Shown here: piece by piece, positions 23,295 to 34,203 of the stretch
Position numbering within the stretch: position 1 is the first letter of the stretch
Layout: every line of letters starts with the position of its first letter
NCBI GenBank assembly: GCA_014843695.1
Contig: CM026401.1
Span: 51,329,450-51,393,449, forward strand
Source of the DNA: Archivesica marissinica
Lineage: Eukaryota; Mollusca; Bivalvia; Venerida; Vesicomyidae
DNA length: 64,000 bases
Direction: 5' to 3'
The notes under the pieces: generated by a model
Told to the model about the DNA's origin: nothing
The model's input: the letters and a program-made list of their open reading frames with translations, nothing else
Databases searched by the model: none
Translations under genes and position numbers: made by a program

Positions 23295-25740
23295 ATGCCG
23301 CTTGTTGTAGGACATAGCCAGACAAAGTTCTTGTCAGAACGTCTGAGTAAGGAGCGTTATAGTGTTTTTCCATATTCAGGATATCGCTTACGCCAGTTCT
23401 TACAAGAGGAAGTTATATTCGATGTTGTACCCTTCTTTTCGGTAAGTAAAACCAAAAATGATAAGTGTATTTATTTAATTATAGAACGCATGCATATATT
23501 CTCTTGTCTTTCCGTAATATCTTTATAATGAAAAATAAAACGAAATTCCCTCAATTTTTAATAAGATTCAACTATTTGTTGACACTATACAACAATCAAC
23601 ATTGTGACTTCCTGTGTATTCCAGGTGGCTTTATTGTGTGAAAGGTGTTAGTAGCCGCCACACTATCGTTATAAACTTATTAAAGCTTACTACATAGAGG
23701 AGAGTATACAACACGGGGGCTAAAACGCAGACGAGTTGAACATATAGTCAATTTATCTGTTTTTTTGCAGACGCATTGAATATATAGAGAAACGCAGACG
23801 AGTTGAACATATAGTAAAATTGTTTTATTGCAGACGCATTGAATATATAGCGAAAACGCCGACGAGTTAAACATATAGTAACATTGTTTTATTGCAGACG
23901 CATTGAATATATAGAGAAACGAAGACGAGTTGAACATATAGTAAAATTGTTTTATTGCAGACGCATTGAATATATAGAGAAACGCAGACAAGTTGAACAT
24001 AGAGTAAAATTGTATTATTGCAGACGCATTGAATATATAGTAACATTGTATTATACTTTTATGTAGGTTATTGTCGTCGTTGTTGGGACAAATGACATCG
24101 GTTATAGAACGCCATCTCAGATTGTCACAGACATAGATTGCCTATGTAATCGAATTCACAGCGAGTCACCCAAGTAGGTATCTTAATACGTATTGAGGTA
24201 TTAGGACATAATGTACAAGTGCACTTTTCTCTGTAAGGCATACTTTTTCCTAAGCAGTCTGTATCTGGTCAATGAATGTCTTCTAGTCAGTCTGTTTTAC
24301 GGCAAGTGGAATAATATTATTAAGTAAAATTAAAATTTCTGCATTTAATGCAATTGTCTAAACTAAATGATTTATATATATTCAGTGCAACAGTGCTGCT
24401 ATCAGAAATTATACCGCGTTCGCAGAACCTCTACCATGGAAGCCAGCACAGTCTTGACTTCCTTGATCGCTGGAACTGGGATGCGGGGGCTATAAATAGG
24501 CTTATTCACAAGCTCTCGCTTCGCGTCTCCTGGATTGACATCATAGAACATCCAGATTTTCACACATTGTTTGGTACGTAAGAAATAGTTTGAGCATGAT
24601 GATGATGATGATGATGATAATGATTTATTACAATATACGAATCTAAGGAGATATGGTATACACGCGTTTGCTTTCATGCTAAAATGTCGTCAGATATTGC
24701 AATTTAAACGGTGGAATCTTGTCTATGGATGTGTCCAGTCACTCCGTCTTTCTGTAGCCAAATACTTCCTGTTTCAGGTGCCAGGCGAAAGTTATTGAGC
24801 ACAGACGGACTACACCTCAGCTACGAAGGTGTCGAGATTGTTGCAACTAGCATTGAAGCTGCTGTCAGATCATCGACGACTGGGTAACGATCATCGACGA
24901 CAACGACACCAACTGCGACTGGGAAACGAGCATCGACGACAACGACACCAACTGCGACTGGGAAACGATCATCGACGACAACCACACCAACTGCGACTGG
25001 GAAACGAGCATCGACGACAACCACACCAACTGCGACTGGGAAACGATCATCGACGACAACCGACAGCAAGTTTTTTCTAAGTAATGACGATGTATCACTA
25101 GTTGGTGGCGGTAACGACACACCTATATTCTCACACACTGACAGGACAATTACACCATTTGAAGCGGTCCGCTCATTCACCGTCGTGCCAAATACATCAT
25201 AATCATAAAGACCATTGGATTTGTTCAATTTACCACGAAAACAAAATATATCTCATAGACAGTTTAGGGAATGAACGCGACAAAGACAGGCTAATTTCAG
25301 ATGGCCTTAAAATTCAACTGTCACAGATTTATGGGAGGGACCAAAATATTATTGACATTCAAATTCCCAGTGTCATGAAACAAGACAACAGTATTGATTG
25401 TGGATTATTTGCTCTGGCATTCGCAACTTCATATTGTTTGAGAACAAAATTATGCTATGAATTGATCTTTGATTCTACCAAATTAAGAACACATTTATTG
25501 CATTGCCTGGAAACTGGTATGATGAGTAAATTCCCGAGGACACATAAAACTATAAGTAATCGACGACAAACATGCTGGAAAATTGTTTCTATTGAAAATT
25601 ATTGCGTATGCCATTTACCAGACTGTGTTGGTGACATGGTGCAATGTGACGCGTGCTCTGCATGGTACCACAAACATTGCTTGAACGCACCTGCAGATAT
25701 TTCTTTGATAGATAAATACTTCAATTGTGGCTTTTGCTAA
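23295..25740 (+). pseudogene. SGNH hydrolase - Ulp1 protease - PHD finger gene, broken
   Basis: Reconstructed exons: 23295-23441, 24067-24173, 24386-24573 and 24778-25740, with GT-AG sites and matching phases (0,2,1). Exons 1-4 give an SGNH/GDSL-type hydrolase: VVGHSQTK (block I, serine), VVGTNDIG (block III) and DGLHLSYEG (block V Asp-His). A Thr/Pro-rich linker of 39-bp repeats (24,880-25,060, TTTPTATGKR) follows. Next is a C48 Ulp1-like protease with KDHWICSIY (His), LIDSLG (Asp), and MKQDNSIDCGLFALAFA (Gln and Cys), and last a PHD finger CVCHLPDC...VQCDACSAWYHKHCL...CGFC. The copy is broken by an in-frame TAA at 24885 and a frameshift near 25,195-25,205; either could also be a sequencing error. 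SGNH plus PHD is known from CR1-type ORF1 proteins, and Ulp1 proteases occur in several transposon groups. The order SGNH-Ulp1-PHD inside a foldback element is not one I can name. Confidence 0.75.
23720..24060 (+). repeat. Internal block of terminal-type repeats
   Basis: Five to six units with GCAGACGAGTTGAACATATA and TTTTATTGCAGACGCATTGA in the same orientation as the left end. It sits in intron 1 of the SGNH gene and ends right at the acceptor of exon 2 (TTATGTAG). Confidence 0.88.
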
Positions 25741-26168
25741 ATTAAGAAATTAAACAATAATATATTTTTATTTGGCACTAAACTATAACATGTTCATCGT
25801 CATAAATCAAATAACATGGCGGTTATAATAAAACTAACATACATCATTCTATAAATTGAGAAAAGTGTGTGTATTATTAATTACATGTAATTAGAATATA
25901 TTGTATTATTAAAACAAATATATATACATATATCCATACACACACACACACACACATATATATACATACATATATATATATAATTGTTTTTAACATAATA
26001 ACAATTATTTATCATTAAACTATGTAACAATAGATCAATACACCCTACTGTTGACAAGTGTGCTCTATACTATATACATACAGCTAACATAATCATGTAT
26101 TATCACGTTTACTATTTGCTAAAAATATATATCTGGACAATTAATTTAATACACTTTTTTGGTTCGAT
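25741..26168. other. Junction between the convergent genes of the foldback element
   Basis: AT-rich, with a CA/TA microsatellite at about 25,937-25,985. No long poly(A) tract is seen that would mark the 3' end of a separate LINE insertion on the minus strand. Confidence 0.6.
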
Positions 26169-26169
26169 A

Positions 26170-29100
26170 TCATAATAGTTTTAAATTTCTGTAAAGTAGG
26201 CCAAGAACAATAATAATTCGGTAAGCAGTTGCACCTAATTTCTCTATAAAAATTAATGGACAAACGAGTAGAAAATGGTACTCTTTCCCTACTGCTTTCA
26301 TGTTACATTTTGTACAAATTCTATTTTCCCTTTCAATATGTCTATGTCTACCTTCTTCTATTAACAATTTATGCGCCGAACATCTAAATCTAGTTAGAGT
26401 TGTGCGATGATTAATGCTATTGATACAGCTTAAATATTTCTCCTGTTGGAAAACGCTTTTAAATGTACAATATGTTTCTAATTTAGGCAAATGGCTTATT
26501 TCAGAAAACCATTGTTGTAAATATTGATCTTTGAATCGCTGTATAACACTATGTATCTGTATATTAGTTACATGAACAATGTCACATAAATAAGCAAATC
26601 CTAAGTTGTTTAGCAACGATTTGACATCACTATACCATTTGTTCAAATTATTACCATGCCTATCTTTCATATGAAGCAATTTATACAATAGAGAATCAGG
26701 CTGTTTCAATAATTTATACCAATATTTTATTATTCTTATCTTTATATGCACAATTAAATGAATTCGACCTAGTTCTCCATAAACAGCAGCATTTGTTGTC
26801 TGTTGTCGAACATTAATCAATTGTTTCATAAATTTCATATGAACATGTTCAATATCCGGGGCCTTATGTAAACCCCATATTTCAGAACCATAATTTAAAA
26901 TAGGTAAAACCATAGAATCAAACAACTGTACTTTTTCAGATATATCTAAGGACACAACATCAAATAAAGAACTTAGTGAAAAAAGAGCCTTTAAAGCTTG
27001 GTTTGATAATGCTTTTGGCGACTGAAAAATAAACGTCTATTAGACGAAATAGTAACTCCTAAATAAATAAAAGTTTTAACAAACTGAAGTTTTCGACTGT
27101 CATAAAACACATCAAACGATTCTATTACCCTGTTTACATAGCATAACAACTGTTTTTTCTGTATTTACTGTTATGCCCCACTTCATACAGTAACAATGCA
27201 ACTTATTTAACAATTTATGCAATCCTTCTTTCGTATACGAAAAAAGCGCTGTGTCATCAGCAAATAATAAAAGGTACAGTTGCAATTCCTATACAGTGAA
27301 AACATCAGTCGATTCAGCATTTACATATGCATGCATGCCATTAATAAAAAACAATAACAATAAGGGGGATAATGGTTCACCATGTTTCACACCCATATAG
27401 CTTTCGAAATAATCGGAAGTTGTACCACTGACTCTAACACATGATTTTTTTCATACATAACTGTTAGCATTCTAACAATTTTTGTTGAGGCTCCATATTT
27501 TAACAATTTAAACCAGATGCCATGTCTGTATATCATATCGAATGCTTTTTGAAAGTCTACAAAAGCTAAATATAACTTTTTCCTTTTCAAAATTTAAAAG
27601 TTTGTTTATGACCTATTTAATACAAATAAACAATCAGTTGTACTTGTTCCTTTTCGAAAACCAAATTGGTTGTCAGATAATAAATTATTGCTTTCTGCCC
27701 ATTTTCTTAATCTGTTATCTAATAATATTGTGTGATGCCTCTGTAATTATTAACATTATTTAAGTCACCCTTTTATGGTACAGGCACAATTATTCCCGTA
27801 GTCCAACATTCAGGATAAATACAATTAAATTAAATAGTTTACAAAGTACCGGTGACAGTAATTCGTTACCTTCTAAATATATTTCAGGAATCAGTGAGTC
27901 ACTTCCTCCGCGTTTGCCTCTTTTCAGTGAAGAAATGGCTTGTTCAACTTCATTTACATTAAAGTTCATGTCTAAATCGTTGACAGTATTTTGGTTATAA
28001 TCATCATTCCTTAGTTGCTCTTCAACAATAGAATCTGACATTATATTGTCACTAGAAATAAGTCTTTAAAATGTTCATAGAAATCTTGCTTACTAATATT
28101 ACCGCGTTTGGATTTCTTTGATTTCAGCCGTTTTAACTCAGACCAAAATGTGCGTGGCTGATTATTAGCTAGACTGTGTAATTCACTCTTTTGTTTATTC
28201 TTATGTTCTGCAATAGCTCTCCTTTTAACTTGTTTATACCGCCGGCGTCTTATTATTAATAGTTCATTCTTTTCAACTGATCGACATTTTCTATAATTTC
28301 TAGTTGCTAGTTTAAATTCTCGTCGTGCATATTCACAATCATTGTTAAACCGAGGGCTTTTAAGCTTACGCTTGCTGCTTCTGCTAAATGTTCGTTTTTA
28401 TCCAAAAACAGAAAAGGCTTTTTCGTAAAACCATGTTGACATGGTGTCAATACCAATATTTAAATCAACATTTCTTGATACTATGTCATTAACAATTGTA
28501 TCAATATTTTGAAATTCAGAAAACATTACATCTCTATAACGTTATATGTTTTCAACGTTAAATCTAAGTTTATCATAAGTACAATTATCTTTAATAGTAT
28601 TCGTCTCATGTGTGTTATTCACAGCAACAGTTATTTGTATCGGTGCATGTGTTGAGCAAGTATATATATCGTGTACGATAAAATCATTAATAAGTGGAAA
28701 CACATCGCCAGAACATAAAGCATAATCAATGAGGCTATTTCCTTGAACAGTCATATTTATATAATTACCAACACCAGCGTCGTCGCCATATCGACCGTTT
28801 ACAATATTTAATTTACTACTGAAACAAATTTCTAGCAGCTTAATACCAGATGTATTTACAATATCATCCATTGAAAATCGATGCGGAATATTATATTCAT
28901 ATTCAATAGATTCGTCTCTGTTCATAACATATATATATTTATTAACGTATGTGCTATTTTGTAAAACATCAGATCTATGTCCACACCTTGCGCTTAAATC
29001 CCCCATCACGAACACATCGCCCAGTTCTGAATATGTCCGTATATTTTGTTTTAATACTTCGAAATAACCAATTTCGTGCATTGCATAATAAACAGAATTA

Positions 29101-29460
29101 CTAGGAGGGATATATAAAAAGCAAATATAAAGGTCATCCTCTAATCCGAAAAATCGTTTACAGCATTAAATCCAGTATAGTCTATTTCAGAAATTGTGAT
29201 CGCACTTTTGAATTTCTTTGTAATAAGACAAATCCCCCCCATGACCTATTTTAGACTTTACACTTAGGCTTTCCTTTCTGGGTACATACACGGAATCATA
29301 ACCTTCAATTTCGAATGTATCACTGTTTCGTTGCCAGGTTTCCGAAAGAACAACACATCAAAATTAGAAACGAAATTTACAAAATCATCGTCAAACAAAC
29401 AATTTTTTAAACCTTCAACATTCCAAGAGATAATATTTAAATTACACTTTTCTCGGGAAT
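26170..29460 (-). pseudogene. Non-LTR endonuclease/reverse transcriptase, multiply frameshifted
   Basis: Minus-strand remnants in order: an APE-type endonuclease (IISWNVEGLKN near 29,430, then a shifted ETW motif, GHGGICLITK near 29,230, and FVMGDLSARCGH near 29,010); RT start with ISSLKRGKRGGSDSLIPEIY near 27,900; RT motif A (AFVDFQKAFD, 27,560); GVKHGEPLSPLL near 27,370; catalytic FADD near 27,260; and an uninterrupted C-terminal part 26,955-26,170 with a CTKCNMKAVGKEYHFLLVCP zinc-binding-like motif. Stops and frameshifts separate the blocks, so no intact protein is made. The clade is not certain. It runs toward the SGNH-Ulp1-PHD gene and lies wholly inside the foldback element. Confidence 0.85.
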
Positions 29461-29694
29461 CCTATCTTGAACCGTCGTACTGTCGGCCGGGTTTGAATAG
29501 TTGATTGTTTATAACAGTTTATCCCGGACCAGCACAGCACGGTGTCCGTCTTTCCGGGGTAGTGACGTTATAAACTTTAATACCCTTCAATAAACAATAT
29601 TTAATTGATTATCTTAATTGCAATATACAGTGTCCCGCGTGTCAAAGGGATAATACAGTAGTTGTATATATGTGAATTCAATATTAATCCACTA

Positions 29695-31327
29695 AAACCA
29701 ATCAACTCGTCTGCGTTTTCGCTGTATATTCAATGTGTCTGCAATAAAACAGATAAATTTACTCTATGTTCAACTCGTCTGCGTTTTCGCTATATATTCA
29801 ATGCGTCTGCAATAATACAATTTTACTCTATGTTCAACTGGTCTGCGTTTCTCTATATATTCAATGCGTCTGCAATAAAACAATTTTACTCTATGTTCAA
29901 CTCGTCTGCGTTTCTCTATATATTCAATGTGTCTGCAATAATACAATTGTACTCTATGTTCAACTCGTCTGCGTTTCTCTATATATTAAATATATCTGCA
30001 ATAAAACAATTTACTATATGTTCAACTCGTCTGCGTTTTCGCTATATATTCAATGCGTCTGCAATAAAACAGATAAATTTACTCTATGTTCAACTCGTCT
30101 GCGTTTTCGCTATATATTCAATGCGTCTGCAATAAAACAGATAAATTCACTCTATGTTCAACTCGTCTGCGTTTTCGCTATATATTCAATGCGTCTGCAA
30201 TAAAACAATTTTACTCTATGTACAACTCGTCTGCGTTTCTCTATATATTCAACGTGTCTGCAATAAAACAGATAAATTTACTATATGTTCAACTCGTCTG
30301 CGTTTTCGCTATATATTCAATGTGTCTGCATTAACACAGATAAATAAAACAATTTTAATATATATTCAACTTGTCTGCATTTTCTCTATATATTCAATGC
30401 GTCTGCAATAAAACAATTTTACTCTATGTTCAACTCGTCTGCGTTTTCGCTATATATTCAATGCGTCTGCAATAAAACAATTTTACTCTATGTACAACTC
30501 GTCTGCGTTTCTCTATATATTCAACGTGTCTGCAATAAAACAGATAAATTTACTATATGTTCAACTCGTCTGCGTTTTCGCTATATATTCAATGTGTCTG
30601 CATTAACACAGATAAATAAAACAATTTTAATATATATTCAACTTGTCTGCATTTTCTCTATATATTCAATGCGTCTGCAATAAAACAATTTTACTCTATG
30701 TTCAACTCGTCTGCGTTTCTCTATATATTCAACGTGTCTGCAATAAAACAGATAAATTTACTATATGTTCAACTCGTCTGCGTGTTCGCTATATATTCAA
30801 TGTGTCTGCATTAACACAGATAAATAAAACAATTTTAATATATATTCAACTTGTCTGCATTTTCTCTATATATTCAATGCGTCTGCAATAATACAAGTTT
30901 ACTCTATGTTCAACTCGTCTGCATTTGCTCTATATATTCAACTCGTCTACAATAAAACAATGTTACTATATGCGCAATTTGTCTGCTTAAAACAAATGAA
31001 ACAACAAACAATAAAACAATTATAGTATATTTTCAACTTGTCAAAAACAATTTTACTATATATTCAACTTGTCTGCATTTTCTCTATATATTCAATGCGT
31101 CTGCATTAATACAAGTTTACTCTATATTCAACTCGTCTGCGTTTTCTATAATATATTCAATGTGTCTGCAGTAAAACAGATAAATTGACTCTATGTTCAA
31201 CTGGTCTGCGTTTTCCCTATGTGTTGCTTTCGTCTGCGTTTTCCGATATCACTATATACCTTTGTTGTCTGCGTTTTCCTATACATTACATATCGTCTGC
31301 ATAAGCGTCTGCGTTTTAGCCCGACCC
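29695..31327 (-). repeat. Right terminal inverted repeat with about 24 subrepeats
   Basis: Units of about 65-68 bp: TTCAACTCGTCTGCGTTTTC, CTATATATTCAATGCGTCTG and CAATAAAACAGATAAATTTA. Higher-order copies of about 270 bp repeat at 30,150-30,900. The outermost 270 bp match the left end in reverse complement. Open frames over it are artefacts. Confidence 0.9.
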
Positions 31328-31336
31328 CTTGAAACA
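31328..31336. other. Right 9-bp target site duplication (CTTGAAACA)
   Basis: Exact match to 22095-22103. Confidence 0.9.
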
Positions 31337-31349
31337 TATGTATGTTCAG

Positions 31350-31465
31350 TGAAACGTCTGTAGTCTAGTGGTAGTGTCGGATTTGGGTTCGATGCTCGGT
31401 CACGGAACGAATATATTGTTCTTGGGCAATGCACATCACATACATGGACATCATTAAATCTGAGG
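31350..31465 (+). mobile_element. tRNA-like SINE head fragment
   Basis: GTCTGTAGTCTAGTGGTAGT and GGGTTCGATGCTC give A- and B-box-like motifs. The body TTGGGCAATGCACATCAC resembles, in reverse, the SINE at 49,925. Confidence 0.5.
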
Positions 31466-32015
31466 GGGAAATTTCAACCTTTTTCCTGTTTGACAAATTT
31501 TAATCAATCGGCAATGTAGTGCACAAATGCCTACAAACAAAGTCGGCTAATCTACAAGTATAATTTCTTATATCTGGACAACTTTAATACAACAGTGTTA
31601 TGAAACTATGAAAACGTTTTTCAGACGCAACTGATTCAATCGATCGAGTGTATGTACCTAAATAAAATATGCCAATTGTTGAGCGAAAATGGTATAAATG
31701 TTGAAAATAGACACTATATACACTTCTTCTAACACTGCATCTTGAATGATGGCTCTTTATAAAGCATGTACATGATCGTCCCACAAATGCGACTATAGTT
31801 TCCATACAGAAGCATTACGTTTTAATTATTGTCTATTTCTAGTTCAAATATTTAGACTTGATACATGTGACATTTTACTATCAATGTTTTTTTCAAATAA
31901 CAAACACATTGTTTATGTAGAGGTCTTATATATAGGACTAGTCTATTTCGTACTCCAAGAATACAATTATTTACTATCTATCTTCCTTTAATGTCGAACC
32001 CCTCGCGGGGACGTA

Positions 32016-32625
32016 GAGTGGTGGAACCTATGCTCGGCGTAAAGCCTACATATCATGGCCTATAAAAAATGTTAAATGCACTTGCCGTATATTATTATTT
32101 TCTTAAGTCGTGAACACAACATTTTTGTTGAAAATGTTAGCTTCATTACGTAACCATGCGCCTAAATACAGCTATCGCAACGGCATCTGTTTCCATAGGG
32201 AACTAGATACTTTAGGGCACCTATGCAAGGCGTACATGAATTTTTTATTTATGCATGGGTAAATGTTGAATATATTATTTTGACTTAGTAACATCAATAA
32301 CTAACAATATTACAACTCATAAGAAACTTTTTTCTGGTTATTTGTACATTTCCCCCCCAATCCGGATAGCCACCTGAAAAGCTCATAAACTGCACATTTC
32401 GGTGGAAACAAATTTCCCAAACAAGTTGTCTGTTTATATTCGGCTACTGAACCAGTTAGGTGACAGTTGCATTAGGCTACCGGTACGCACAACGGAATGT
32501 TATTGAACCATGCTTCACCTCTGTCAGCGAAAATAGGTTAAAACTATTTAAATATTTTAAATACGGATGTAAATGGAAAAAATACGCCGAGCATAGGAAT
32601 ACGCCGAGCATAGGTTCCACCACTC
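32016..32625. mobile_element. 610-bp MITE with exact 26-bp inverted ends and TA target
   Basis: GAGTGGTGGAACCTATGCTC plus GGCGTA at the left is exactly reversed at 32,600-32,625; TA flanks both sides. The right tip has a second partial copy (AATACGCCGAGCATAGG). No transposase frame. Confidence 0.8.
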
Positions 32626-32842
32626 TATGCATGTTATTTACAGCAACCATTACACGTATATCATCCTCTGAGCACAAATATATTACTCAGGGCGTTCACT
32701 AGACTTTGAAACTCAAGAGTCAATGACCCTTGAGGTCAAAATCTCAAGAGTCAAACAGGAATTTTCAAGAGTCAAGCTGGAATTTTCAAGAGTCAAATAT
32801 ATGCATGTTGGTACTTTACGTATATGTATTTTTTTTTCTCGA

Positions 32843-33280
32843 TCATACAATGCACTCTAGACCAATGTGTGAGCTGACCAAGATGTTGTCAATGATAGTA
32901 TCAATGTATTTATCAGCACTGTTTTGAAATCCCATGCGTAGTTGAGGAGTATCGTTAAGTTTCACTCCCTTGTATTTCCCAGTAGTGACTTCACTATACA
33001 CCGCTTGAAGTGTTGTTCCACTTTTGATCTTGTAAGCTTCAAGTGTTTCTTTCGTAGCGAGAACATTCATGCTGACAATATCAATATCAAGTTCATCCTT
33101 CTGAAAGACTTTGCACAGTTTGTTCACAGGTAATAATATATCCACCAAGAATGCTGTTTTCAGTAGGAATGACACACTTTTGACACGCTTCAATATACCT
33201 TTGGCCTCACTTACACCGTTTGCAGCCTCATTTTCAAGTGCCATCAAGAGGGCGGGGTAACTATGGTATATGGCTTTCAC
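32843..33280 (-). pseudogene. hAT-related transposase fragment (ZNF862-like)
   Basis: A 145-codon frame with ALENEAANGVSEAKGILKRV, FLVDILLPVNKLCKVFQ and DIVSMNVLATKETLEAYK, which resembles the region between DUF4371-like and dimerisation parts of hAT-derived proteins such as ZNF862-type genes in many animals. It starts and ends abruptly, without matching exons on either side, so I read it as an isolated transposon remnant. Confidence 0.6.
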
Positions 33281-33289
33281 TGCACTTTC

Positions 33290-34200
33290 AGAGATAAGAG
33301 TAATACTATATGGTAAGGATAACTATTCGACAGATGAAAACAGATTACTATTTTCAGAAATTCAATCATTCATATGTAACACCCAAACAGATTCACATAG
33401 AAAGTAATTTGTATTTTTGTAAACTTTATATACGATACAGTATGCCCACAGCGGCGGTCAACTTACAACTAGTAATCGAACGAAAAAGAAAATTCTGTTC
33501 GCATACGAAAATATTCACAAAACTCCACTTATTGGAACAATCAACATACTAATACGCAATACATAGTTCCCGTGTGACGTCATCATTCCTACTGTGGCTG
33601 CCATTTTGATTGGCAAAGTTGATCAGATATTACATATAATATATAGAATAATATAGTAGCGTAATTTTGTTTTCTTCATAAAATATTTATTTTTCATCCC
33701 ATGGTTCATACATCGTTGGAAAGCTCTCAATGGACATAGTGTTTGTATCATTTCACAAATTTCGTATTTATAACGAATACATAATAATTTACCTGTGTAT
33801 TAATATTTCAACTGTGAAAATAGACTTTCAAAAATAGGTGCAAGTTAAGTTGTTATAATTTATAATCCATACATCATTGTCAAAAAATAAATTAATATTT
33901 AAAAAAGTGCATTTCAATATCTTTAAAATCATACAAAATTTGATATTAAGAAACCAAAATTAATTAGGATATTGCAATTAAAGAATTACTAGTAAAAGCA
34001 TGAAATTGCCGTTAATAAAACTTGCCAGTCAAAATGGCTGGCAAGATAAGATCTTATCAGTGTTTTTGACTATTTTCACAGGCCGTGGGAACTATGAATA
34101 AATGCTAATAAACTCAGTGGAGAATTTCAAATGTTAGTGGTGTTTTACCTGGATTTTCTTTTTAAAGTTTACGACATTTGTCGAAGGTGGCCGGTGACAT
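33290..34200. other. Upstream region of SZRD1
   Basis: AT-rich intergenic sequence with no repeat family recognised. It should contain the SZRD1 promoter and 5' UTR; no specific element could be assigned. Confidence 0.45.
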
Positions 34201-34203
34201 AAA

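Larger units (their letters stand above)
22104..31327. mobile_element. 9.2-kb foldback-type composite transposon
   Basis: Ends are inverted repeats: GGGTCAGACTAAAACGCAGA on the left and, read from the right end inward, GGGTCGGGCTAAAACGCAGA. They stay nearly identical for about 270 bp and then turn into tandem repeats with GCAGACGAGTTGAACATA and GCAGACGCATTGAATATA. The right arm is long (about 29,695-31,327) and the left short (22,104 to about 22,450); a third block in the left orientation lies at 23,720-24,060. A perfect 9-bp duplication flanks it. Inside are two convergent decayed genes: SGNH-Ulp1-PHD (+) and endonuclease-RT (-). No DDE transposase was recognised. Long inverted repeats made of tandem subrepeats plus a 9-bp duplication match the foldback class (Drosophila FB) and Mutator-like targets. 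The class assignment is inference. Confidence 0.85.

Noticed and set aside
26170..29460. RT as ORF2 of the same LINE as the SGNH-Ulp1-PHD gene
   Set aside because: The two are on opposite strands and converge, unlike ORF1-ORF2 of a LINE; an inversion remains possible but is not shown.
29662..30891. Many overlapping frames with CVCNKT and VQLVCV repeats
   Set aside because: Period artefacts of the foldback right end.
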